64,000 nucleotides of DNA from Liolophura sinensis (Eukaryota > Mollusca > Polyplacophora > Chitonida > Chitonidae), in the NCBI RefSeq assembly GCF_032854445.1, contig NC_088297.1, positions 16,503,127 through 16,567,126 on the forward strand, written 5' to 3'. The notes below the pieces were generated by a model, which was not told the origin of the DNA, made no database searches, and saw only the letters and a list, made by a program, of their open reading frames with translations. The translations under genes were made by a program, and so were the position numbers. This document shows, in pieces, positions 23,165 to 33,132 of this stretch. Every line of letters begins with the position of its first letter. Within the stretch, counting starts at the first letter, position 1.

Positions 23165-25240
23165 ATGTTGTTTCAAATCATACCTTTTCTTGCGGCAGTC
23201 ATCTGCCATATGGCTGTAGTTACTTGCGGTCAAGGTGAGCATTGCGTCCGCTTGTTTGCAATGACTTTGTCATAAATGTCGGTTTGTTTTAAATGTCTTA
23301 AATGGTCAGGACACACAAGGTGGTGGTTCAATCCCCGGACATTCCTGAGAGCTAATATGATCGCTAAGGTGGTCTGTTGTAGATCACTTGACCAATATAC
23401 TAATGGGGAGGGGGGGGGGGGTAGAGGTGGTTAGCGTGCCATCGCGGTGCAATGACCCAGGAGCCTTTCACAAATGCGGTCGCTGTCAGTTTAAGTCCGG
23501 GTTATGCTGGTTGAGTATTGTGCATTTTGTAGTATATGTCTTTCAGTGGTTAGGACATACGAGGTGATGGTTTATACCCAGCCTCTGACAGGGAATCTCC
23601 AACGTTCCCAGAGCTAATATAGCTGCTTGGACCATCTCTTGCAGATCATGTGACATACGTACTGAGCCCTCCCCCCCCCCCCCCACATCCCCCATTATCA
23701 CACTGCCTTTATCACTGCTCGAAACTATCGATTATACAGGCTCTGTCAGACAACTCGTTTTCTAGCCCGAGATTGCCCTGACGTTAGGCTGGCAAAATTG
23801 TGTTTCGTTATAGATGGCCCCAAGCCAAAGTCACAGCCACTCCATTTCAAAACCTGACGCAGATGCCGTGAAGGTTGGTGCGGCGTTTAAGAAAGAAATT
23901 ATCTACCAAATACGCCTCCCTGACATTATGTTTGCTGACCCTTATGTTGCTTATGTTTTTGTATCTGGAGTTATCGTAAGCACAACGGCGATCTGGTAAT
24001 TTCCCATGTCGCATGGGTGCGAGATTCCTTGGTGATGCTCAAGCGAACGCCAGTGCTGACAGCCTTGACATATTTGACAAGGGCAGGTAACTGCATCAGG
24101 TTTTCAAATGGAGAGCGTTCTGACGCTGGTTTGGGGCTATCCTTGGCCTAATAGAATTCGTCAGTTTCGACTAGCGATTCTCGCATTTCTCACGGAAAAA
24201 CACTACTTCAGCAATACCTCGTACCACTGATCGCCCACAAGTAAACCATAAATCGTCCCTCCTGTAATAGTCACCTTCTGGCTTCCTTCCGAATTGTGGC
24301 CTTCTCGTGCTGTTACAACATCTTTGCAACAACAACAACATGTTATGGTTTACGACAGTACAGTAGTTTCTATTCTGGTATATGTTAATTAGAATCTGTA
24401 TCAAATCTGTGTGTTCTTCCAGTCGAGGTAGTAAATGGACCTCCGAACGAGGAGAGTACATGTACCTTTGCTATCGGGTACTTCATTTTCCTCCACCCAT
24501 AAAACAGACAGCCGTCGTAGCACTGAACTGCCTTGAGCATGGCAGCAAACAGCAGGAAATAAAAATTAATAAAAGCCCTGTCTGGTAGTTTAAACTTCAT
24601 CTCTGGCGTTGCGTTAAAACATCTTTACTTTCATGTCCACTGTTTACCTCGGCACAAATGTGTTAACGGTTACCTGATGTGCTTCTAAGTTATGTATAAT
24701 CAAGACGCCATAAACCATCAGTCAATCCAAATTGTCTTTCAGCTACTCAATGCGAGACGATCACGGGCACATGTGTTATCACTGACGGTCTGGGGCCGTG
24801 CCTTAGAGAAGGAGGCACCCCTCTACCTGAGACTGTTGTGGAGGTTCTTTCTCTCCGCTGTACCCCAGATGATGTAGGGTGTATCATTATCATGACGCCC
24901 CCTAACCAAATTGCAGCCTCATGTTTCGCCGATAGGTGTACGATAGAAGTAAAAAGTTGTGTGGAAGGTAACGTGTCTCTTTTTTTATCATACCCCCATC
25001 CTTTACTTTTCAGATGCCTGCCATATCTTTTACTTGAACAAACATAGTAAGCTCTTTTTAGTTTCATTTGAAGGGTGTGTCACTCAAGAGTGTATCTCTT
25101 GTAGAACAGGTGTACAGATTTATGATGAAGGTAAATGGAGGTCTGGCAAATGTAGGTTGCAAAATTACTCCCGCTTCCGGTGTCGTATACGTGAAAAATT
25201 CTGTAGGACAGCGTTTGACACCAATCAGATACATACATAA
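23165..25240 (+). CDS. Secreted cysteine-rich orphan protein (157 residues, three coding exons)
   Basis: Exon 1 (23165-23234) encodes a signal peptide, MLFQIIPFLAAVICHMAVVT, then CGQ; donor CAAG|gtgagc. Exon 2 (24743-24967, acceptor tgtctttcag, donor GAAG|gtaacg) carries TQCETITGTC, LGPCLREGG, LSLRCTPDDVGC, ASCFADRC and KSC. Exon 3 (25062-25240, acceptor ctctttttag) carries EGCVTQECISC, GKWRSGKC, RFRCRIREKFC and a stop. All junctions are phase 1 and agree. An alternative acceptor at 25073 would remove four codons in frame. The mature part has 14 cysteines, compatible with seven disulphides. I do not recognise the fold or family. It is probably extracellular. Confidence 0.65.
23289..23672 (+). 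repeat. Two copies of a short tRNA-headed repeat flanking a family A SINE
   Basis: 23289-23410 and 23540-23672 share tggttaggacatacgaggtg / ggtggttcaatccccgg, then gagctaatatggtcgcttag-like sequence and gtagatcacttgac. They have A- and B-box-like motifs, suggesting a small SINE. Each ends in a G or C homopolymer (23408-23422; 23669-23683). A family A fragment (23424-23521) lies between them. All are in intron 1 of the secreted cysteine-rich gene. Confidence 0.6.
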
Positions 25241-25429
25241 ATGAATTAGAAAATGTTAACCCCCAGCCCTTCGTCAGATTTACTGGAGAAACGTTCTGAC
25301 TGTACAGTCGAGTTTCCGATCTCGTTGGTAAACGGTCGATTTAAAGTCTTTTAACGACTGGAATTTTGATCTAGTCAATGCCAATGTGATCTACTAACCT
25401 TTAAATATACTGAAAAATTCTGTATTGAA

Positions 25430-25505
25430 ATGATTTATTTATTGATTTTATACCGTACTCAAGAATATTTCACTTATACGACGACCATCATGTTTATGAC
25501 TAAAA
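25430..25505 (-). repeat. SINE family A tail fragment
   Basis: tttatttattgattttatac then cgtactcaagaatatttcac and ttatacgacg match the family A 3' half in reverse. Confidence 0.7.
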
Positions 25506-26215
25506 AAAATACAGAAAGCAATGGAATATATAATCTATTTTTCTTTTAGAGGGTTGCCTGTATGCAGCTGTCTGTAGGCTAAATCGTTCGTACTCGCTAC
25601 CAAAATTGCCTTTAGTTAGTGTCACGTAACAACCCAAGCGCTACACATTGATAAGTTGGACTTCCATGTTATTTCAAAGAAATTGCAGAGAGAAGATTTT
25701 TTTTCTAATTCACAATGTTAAACTCCATCAGCTTAGTTTCGACACCAGGAACTCATTGTCTCGGTTGACGTCATAATTACTCAAAGAGCAAGTTGTATGC
25801 TGGATAATGGGCGTGGAGAGTAATTTCTTTTACACAGGGCGCAGCAACAAGCGGTTAGAACAATCTCCATGCAATAGCACAGCCTACACTACTGCCTCAG
25901 CGAATAAATAAATCGCATAAATTTCCTAACATCCATATCTCAAAATAGCCTGCGGTAAGATGATATAGTACAAGCGATAAAGTAAAATTCATTCATTAAG
26001 GTTATATTATATTCAAACGTTCGAACGATTTCAAATATGGCAGTGTCAGAAACAGGGTTTACAATAAGGTGGACAGGAGTTCAGGTAACTGGTGTCATCC
26101 ACCTTCGAAACATGTTTTAACTCTGCTCAATACCCAGCATGCCGCTGTTTTGTTTTTAAATAATTATGACGTCATCCGAGGCAACTGGTTCTTGTTGAAA
26201 CTGAGTTTGGATTTG

Positions 26216-26366
26216 TAAACTCGACCGACAACCGTTTGCAGGTTGCGAGTAGACCTTTCCACGTCCGTCCGGAGAGGAAGCCAGCATGAGCTGGACTTCA
26301 ACCCACAGCGACCGCAGTGGTGAGAGGCTAACTTATTGCGCCTTGCTGGCACGCAAACAACTCGAC
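26216..26366 (-). repeat. SINE family A, head half
   Basis: cggagaggaagccagcatga, gctggacttcaacccacagc and gtgagaggctaacttattgc match the head-proximal part of family A in reverse. Confidence 0.75.
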
Positions 26367-26415
26367 AACGAAGTTCCCAGATTGTTATTTTTACACACAA
26401 TTTTTTCATAAACTG

Positions 26416-26484
26416 GATTTGAGTGAGTGAGTGCTTGGGGTTTAACGTCGTACTCAACAATTTTTCAGTCATATGACGACCTTC
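26416..26484 (-). repeat. SINE family B end fragment
   Basis: gtgagtgagtgcttggggtt followed by taacgtcgtactcaacaatt and cagtcatatgacgac. Confidence 0.7.
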
Positions 26485-26694
26485 AAAACATGTTTTAACT
26501 CTGCTCAATACCCAGCATGCCACTGTTTTTTTTTAAAAATAATTATGACGTCATCCGAGGCAACTGGTTCTTGTCAAAACTGACTTTGGATTTGTAAACT
26601 CAGTCATACCCGCTACAAAACTAGCTTTTAGTCAGTGACACGTAACTATACAAGCTCAACACATCGATATGTTGAAAATTCATATCCTTGCAAA

Positions 26695-26837
26695 GATTTA
26701 TTTATTTATTTGTATGGTGTTTTACGCCGTACTCAAGAATATTTCACTTATACGACGGCCGCCAGCATTATGGTGGGCGGAAACCGGGGGAAACCCACGA
26801 CCAGACTGGCAGACTTTCCCACTTACATCTGGGAGAA
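26695..26837 (-). repeat. SINE family A, tail half
   Basis: tttatttatttgtatggtgt, acgccgtactcaagaatatt and gcattatggtgggcggaaac. It abuts a family B fragment directly at 26838. Confidence 0.75.
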
Positions 26838-26901
26838 TGAGTGAGTGAGTGCTTGGGGTTTAACGTCGTACTCAACAATTTTTCAGTCATATGACGACAA
26901 A
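26838..26901 (-). repeat. SINE family B end fragment
   Basis: A second short copy of gagtgagtgcttggggttta and the following 45 bp, nearly identical to 26416-26484. Confidence 0.7.
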
Positions 26902-27099
26902 GCTGGATTTGAACAAACAGGGAAATAACCAGGAGACTATATTGTCCCTTGACTGAAGGATTGATTGATTGGTTCATGTTAGCAAGGGCTGTTATAAAAA
27001 GCTTTCCTCAGTGCACATGGTTACATGATCTGGCAATATTTTTCCTGAAAAAAAAAAAAAGTGAAATAACCAGCTAAAACCCATGAGTAGAATGTTGGG

Positions 27100-27220
27100 T
27101 CATGCCAAAGACTTTTGTAACTCATATTTGTTGCTGTCTCGCTTGGCGCTCAGCACTGACGGGTGAGAGCAAAGAAACAGGTCTGTTTTGCTAGGTTTCA
27201 GTATATAGGACTGGGTTGGG
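27100..27220 (+). repeat. SINE family C fragment
   Basis: ttgctgtctcgcttggcgct, cactgacgggtgagagcaaa and gtttcagtatataggactgg resemble the family C 3' half (compare 57419-57698). Confidence 0.4.
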
Positions 27221-27221
27221 T

Positions 27222-27578
27222 GAGTGAGTGATTGCTTGGGGTTTAACCTTATACTTAACAATAAGTGCTTTTCAGTCATATGACGACGAAGGAATCCTTA
27301 GAGTGCATGTAATGTGCTTCCTTGTTGCAGGACGTATTTCCTGCACTCTTTTATCTGGTGCTGATTCACTGAGACGAAAGTTTTCCGACGGCAAGTAAGC
27401 CGCACCGCAAAAGCCATTATACTGATACAGGTCAACTAGTCGTTGCACTACCCCCTTCATGCTAAACACCATGCTACAACTTCCTCTTTTAAGGTCTTAG
27501 GTGTGACTCGACCCAGGATTGACCCTGGATCTACCACTCCAGAAGCCGACGCTCTGCCAACTGTGCTATCGGGGCTAG
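27222..27578 (-). repeat. SINE family B, full copy
   Basis: It is complete from gagtgagtgattgcttgggg to tctgccaactgtgctatcgg. The tRNA-like head is at its right end (minus-strand sense). Confidence 0.85.
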
Positions 27579-27954
27579 TCCCACGTTTGTGAGAAGGTTT
27601 CCACACAAAACCACATTTGTGAGAAAATTCCTACCCATGAGCCCTGAATGTTTATGAGGTTTCCACTACAAACCAATCTGAGAGAAAATTCCTAACCATG
27701 ACCCATGTTTGTGAGAAGGTTCCCACTCACAACCACACTTGTATAAAAATGTCCACCCTGACCCATTGCCATGGCACATGAAATGTTTAGCAACAAGATG
27801 GCCATTGATGGCCAATATACACGTTTTTAGGAGGTTCTCACTCGTATATATTTAGTGAGAATATTTCCACTCATGACCCATGTATACATTACAACAAAAC
27901 ATTAACTTATAGTCCATAAGATAACTCACCAACAATGCTCACATACACATGTAT

Positions 27955-28545
27955 GCTTGAATCTTTACTCAAAAACTGTATTTGACCACACACTTGAGTT
28001 TGACGATCAACCACACAATATGATGAGGCAATGGGTTTGATCATACACACAGTTAGATTAGATACTGAGTTTGGTCAGACCTATTTCCATCAAACAGAGC
28101 TAGATCAGACATGGCATTTGATCAGACAATGTGTTTGATTAGAAACAGTGCTTGATTGCACACAAAGTTTGACCAGATGCTGAGTTTCAGCATACAAAGC
28201 TTTATCAAGCTTGATCCCACACAAATTTTGATCAAACCATGACCAAATGCTGAGTTTCACCATACATAGTTTTATCAAACACTAAATCTGATAACACACT
28301 CTGTTTGATCAGACTACAAATTTGGTCATACACAGAGTTTGATCAGGCATTGAGCTTGATTAACCACTGCATTAGATCAGACATTGAGTTTGATCATTCA
28401 CCAAGTTTAATCACACAATGTTTGATCAGACACTGCATGTGACCAGACACTGCATTTGACCAGATACTGAGTTTGATCAGACACTGAGTTTGATCAGACA
28501 CTGAGTTTAATCAGATGCTGAGTTTAATCACATATTAACAAATGT
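27955..28545 (-). repeat. 17-bp tandem repeat abutting the methyltransferase 3' end
   Basis: Degenerate units gagtttgatcagacact repeat for nearly 600 bp, cleanest at 28455-28510. It ends about 25 bp from the stop codon of the methyltransferase, so part of it may be transcribed as 3' UTR. At 27590-27760 there is a weaker repeat built on ccacatttgtgagaaa. Confidence 0.9.
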
Positions 28546-28568
28546 AATAACTCTGTATAACAAACATG

Positions 28569-29844
28569 TCAAATGTCAAGGTTATCGCTGATGTCCACGG
28601 CTTCATCAAGTTCCTCTCGTGTTATGTCAACCACACCTTCCTGCTTCATCATCTCATCCTGCTCATCGTATTTCGCAACCAGCGCCTTGATGATTTTGCA
28701 CCTGGGCGCATCACAATTGCACGGCGTAGGGTGATCCTCAGAGTCATCAGAATCATCGCCAATATCAAGCTCCACATCTTCTGCGCCATTCGTGTCCCCA
28801 CCAGACATTTCCGGCAGCTCGGGCACCTCCAACAGTTCTATGGATATGTTATATCGCCGCTTGTTTTTCGTGTCCTGTGCAAGCTCCATGCGGCATTTGA
28901 TGACATCGCCCTTGTCGATTAACAGAGGTGCAGGTAAATTGAACACCGTTTGCTTCCAGTGCGTTTCTTCTGCGAAGGGAGACGTAGACAGAATTAAACG
29001 CTTTCCTTCGCCCAATTCTGAGATGTCTGGTTCAAAAACCACATCAAACCAGCTTACAAATCCATGGGCTGTGCATGACTGGTGAATGTTAAAGTTAAAG
29101 TCTTTTTCAAAGGATTGGATATCTTCAAAGGTCACTGAGTGAAGGTCAAGAGTTAGGACTTCCTGTGCATCACACAGACAGGAAGTTGAGGTCACCGTGG
29201 TAATTGTTGGAGACTGAAGCGATTTGACGATAGCAGATGGAATAAGAGGTGAATAATCAAAGCCATAAACATCTTTCCAGAACTCAAACTTGTCTTGGTA
29301 CATGGCTGCCAAGTTTACTGGTGCCAAAAAAAAGAGTAGCCTTTGATGGCAAAATGAATCCATCAGCCTTGAGTAGGGAATCTCTTGCATGGATTATAGA
29401 ATCTAACATCGACTCGTGAAACAAGTAAAACCCCATCCATTCCGATATCAAAATGTCAGCTTTGACACCAGGGGGCAGCACCACATCCTCCACTTTCTTA
29501 TGGATGACTTTGATCACGTTTTCAAAGCAATTTTGTTGAACAACAAGATTGCAAGCAGCAGCAATATCACTCGCTTCAACTGCGTAAACACTTTTAGCCC
29601 CAGCAGCTGCCGCAAACAGAGACAAAATTCCAGTACCAGCACCTACATCGACTACAACTTTGTCTTTAAACAATTTTTTGTTTTCCTCAATGAAATTCTT
29701 GTAGGCAAGAGTACGTGGTTTGTCCTTTAGCATGAGCTCATGAATGTCAAGGTCACTGTAACTCATAAAATAAACATCTTCTTCACAGCCATTCACATCC
29801 GGCTTTCTGCTGTCTATATCACAGTTATCTCCCTCGGCAGCCAT
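28569..29844 (-). CDS. Type I protein arginine methyltransferase, PRMT1/PRMT6-like, with one-base frameshift
   Basis: This enzyme family transfers methyl groups from S-adenosylmethionine to arginine side chains. Start ATG is at 29844-29842, with an in-frame stop upstream. The frame carries the SAM motif VVVDVGAGTGIL, post-I VYAVEAS, the double-E loop SEWMGFYLFHESML and, after the break, the THW loop EETHWKQTVF. It then has an unusual acidic C-terminal extension (GDDSDDSEDH) that ends at 28569. An A8 run at 29326-29333 holds one base too many: with seven A the frame runs from KATLF straight into LAPVNLAAMYQDKFEFWKD, as the family expects, for 424 residues. The ORF has no introns. A 5' UTR acceptor (tctttctgtccttag) lies at 29879-29880. 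The break is more likely an assembly error or polymorphism than pseudogenisation. Confidence 0.85.
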
Positions 29845-29877
29845 ATTCACAGGTTCTCAGGTCATCAAGACAAAGAA

Positions 29878-30533
29878 GCTAAGGACAGAAAGAAGAGAGA
29901 CAACTGTAATTCAGTCATGTTTGCCTAGCCAGACTTTATAAAATATAATTTATTTCCACCTGTCTTCCACAAGTAAGTTGTGCTTATCTGTACATCTTGT
30001 TTGGAAAAGTTCATCAGTAAATTGCCAAAGGTTGATGGTTTATGCCAAGCACTCAAAACTGTCCAGCATTAATCAAACGTACAAACATGGAAATAAGCAG
30101 CAGCAAAAGATAATATCCTGCACTCAACTGCATGACAGCAAAGGCCAACTATTTAATACAGGGCAACACTGTCATTTAAATAACATTATAACTGTTTTAA
30201 TACAGTGCTTTAATAGCTGGATAGAAGTTCAATACAATTTTAACAACTGCCTACTCCTCTGCGATGTAGGCTACAACTTACTGGCCAAATATACGGGAGC
30301 TAGATTTGAACACACAACCTCCCCTGTCGTCAGTCTAACGAATTTCCCAGTTAGGACGCATAAAATTAACTCCCCGCCATGATACTGTCCAGACATATCC
30401 ACTCGAATCCCCCCAAAAATGAACATAAAATAACAGTCACGAAATGTGGTCATTCAGTAAGCCTAGGGCGGTGGAATCTGCAACGTCTAACATCAAATAT
30501 ATTCTATGTTTAGAAAAAAATATAGTACTTGCC
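29878..30533 (-). other. Probable 5' UTR intron of the methyltransferase gene
   Basis: The minus-strand acceptor (ctctcttctttctgtccttag) ends at 29879, 35 bases before the ATG. The best upstream donor is a GC-type site, CCAG|gcaagt, with the exon ending at 30533. A GT alternative (ttgtaagt) lies near 30690. The first exon would be non-coding. This is inferred from splice motifs only. Confidence 0.35.
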
Positions 30534-30689
30534 TGGCAGTGACATCTAAATCTTTCTAAGCTGCAGAAGTTCTTTTCATCGTCCACGGTGATAAACCATG
30601 TTAATCACGGCGCAAAACAACCAAATTACAGATTTACTGTAAACAAGACTGTAGTTTCGTTCCACGTGCACGATTGTAGAGAAGACTTA

Positions 30690-33100
30690 CAATAGGGGAG
30701 ATAACTTTTCAAGTCTTTTCACTTGTTTGTGTACGTGTCCTTCAGCAGAGTTTACGTAACATAATGTGCCGATTTTCAGTAAATTAGTACGATATCGGTC
30801 GACAGGGATAACAAACAGACAGGGCGTAGTGTGTTGTAGATATTTAGAGGTTATGTGTTATAGCTAACACCTACATGCCTGGCGAATAAATAAAGCTACT
30901 GTGGGCCCCCTGCATAGGCCTATAGGCCTATGTCTGTAGCAGCCTTACAATAGATTAAAACTTTCCTCAACAACAAATACAGGGAGTGAATACATGTAAT
31001 TCTGCTTGGGTCCACTTCAGTTTTAAAATCAAAAGCTTTGTCTTTGTTCATTAATTCTTCAATATCATTCGATGTCGCCCCAACGTGGACCGGCTCAATC
31101 GTGATCGGATATATGACGCCACCCTGAAGCCGTCAGAATGTCGGAAATACGGCGTTGAATTGCCGACCCCGGGAGTTTACTTGAAGCTTCGGTTTCCTCC
31201 GCCCATAAATCTGACCGAAGACACACGTAGGCCTACAGGTATCATATAATCGAAAAAAAAAAAAAACAACTCCCAAGTGTAGGCCTATACAGGCACTTCG
31301 GTTTCCACCATCGTAGGCCTTGTAGCTGGGCGTAATAACATACATTTTTTCTACGGTGAAAAACAAGAATCAAATCAATCAAGTCAGGATGTTTACGTGG
31401 TAGGCCTACATGTACTTGGCGAAAAGCATGATATACCTTGAGCTTTCCTGTCTTCTTCATCAATGAGTAAATTGGGCCACATTCGACGAAAAGCGAAAAT
31501 TCAGTCATGAGTACGGCGTTACTCACCAATGAGATAAATAATCAAACAAACCTTCGACGGCTGTTAGATTTATAATGGTTTAAGGAAACTATGTAGAGTT
31601 TATGGGAAATACCCCATTGTAGTAAAACCAAAATACGAGGTACGGTTTTGGTCAAATATAAGATTAAAATCAATATAAACCCGGCTATTATTATATTAAT
31701 ACATGGACACAACAAATTAGATTCTGAATTCATCAACCAAAGCCAGAAGTTAATTTCACCAAATTATATAGGCCTGCTGCTTTTTTGCACCACCTTATAA
31801 ACACATACTAACAGAACAAACAACACATGAAAACATAGTACTTAAATGTTCAAATATTTTCTTTATTTAATTTTGGTTAATAAAGATATGCATTACACAG
31901 ATTCATATTTAATCATATTTAAAAACATGGGAACCAATATACTCGTAACACCTAGATAATGGTTCTTACTGCATTTTATATTATACACTACTGTACTTTC
32001 AAAGGGCAAATGTGTACAATTTTGTACACACGTGTTAGCGTAGCTCGCTAAAAACATGTACACAATTGGTAAACATTGAAAGTGTAGGTACATAACAATG
32101 ATGTATGCGAGGTACACATTAATGTTTCTGAATGTTTAAAATTGTTACAATTAATGTGTGACCGTGGTACACATCTTGTGTATTTTTGTACACAGTTGAT
32201 TTTAAAGAGTATATGATTAAAACTTAATCAGAAACAGTTCCTTGCATATAAGACCAAACTTGGACACGATTCATTGCAACAACATCAAACCATATATACA
32301 GAGTATGTCCTGACTGAATGTAACCGTCAATCAAGAACACGCACATAGACAATCATAAACAATATTGATGCAAGAAGGTCAATTGGATGTCCTACACGTT
32401 CGATATAAATGTTAAATTTCTTTCACGACGTCACAATTGTTTCAAACACTGTCACGAGAAGGGGTGGAGGGACATTGGATATGCTGGATCCATCTATTCT
32501 ATCACGTTTTTCGTGCCAATAAGACATTATTGTTTGTACGTGTGGAGTTTAATTTCTATGTATAATGCATGTGCGTTACAAAGTATCAAAGCATGTAAAC
32601 AAGTATCACGAAACTAAACACCTTCACCTTTTACATCTATGTGGAAGACTATACTTTTTGACATAAAAAAAAACTAAAAAAAAAAAAAACCCTGCAATAC
32701 ATTTTGTGTTTAAACTCAACGCACATTTTGGGATATGAAACTCTGTACATGGCACAATGCGACAAAAAAATCAGGAAAGATGTATATGCATGGTTTATAT
32801 GATGAGTGAATCTGTATGCATGATCATGTTACAAGCAAGAGGGGTTTGGGAGGCACACACAGGTGTAGACCTTTGTACTTTTATATACATGTATGATTTA
32901 CAATACATATCAGAATATATTTTATTTTATGAACAGTTTACATAGCTTTATATTAAATACAAGCCATTATTATTGGTTCAGTCACACGTTACAGAAACGA
33001 ATGTTTCTAAGACGAAGTTAGCATATGTGTGTTGAGCAAATGGGTATAATATAGCGGCCATTCCGTATTCGCATGTTCAATGTTGTTTCTTGTGTTTGCC
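30690..33100. other. Unannotated stretch between the methyltransferase and the dehydrogenase
   Basis: It contains a 20-bp perfect palindrome CATAGGCCTATAGGCCTATG (30913-30932), a short family A tail fragment near 31500-31545, and a GTACAC-rich fold-back segment at 31970-32200 (gtacaattttgtacacacg; catgtacacaattgg). The last is reminiscent of 10165-10260. No exon is supported. Confidence 0.35.
32921..32926 (-). terminator. Candidate poly(A) signal for the dihydrodiol dehydrogenase
   Basis: tttatt on the plus strand (AATAAA on minus) lies about 207 bases after the stop codon at 33133. Confidence 0.35.
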
Positions 33101-33132
33101 TATGATCAATTTGTGTCGTCAGTTGTCGTTGG

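Larger units (their letters stand above)
25585..26690. mobile_element. Second copy of the fold-back element, interrupted by SINEs
   Basis: 25690-26215 matches the element at 140-700 (cttagtttcgacaccaggaa; cccagcatgccgctg; attatgacgtcatccgaggc). A segment of about 115 bp (26100-26215) is repeated directly at 26482-26600, on the far side of a SINE A and a SINE B fragment. The outer sequence at 25585-25650 (ttagtgtcacgtaac) recurs at about 26625-26650 in the same orientation. The locus is therefore a rearranged or duplicated element. Confidence 0.55.

Noticed and set aside
23814..23999. 61-codon frame in the same intron
   Set aside because: There are no splice signals in a suitable phase and no motif.
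24422..24470. Possible extra exon (VEVVNGPPNEESTC) in intron 1 of the secreted gene
   Set aside because: Its 3' end lacks a donor in a phase compatible with exon 2, whereas skipping it gives perfect phase.
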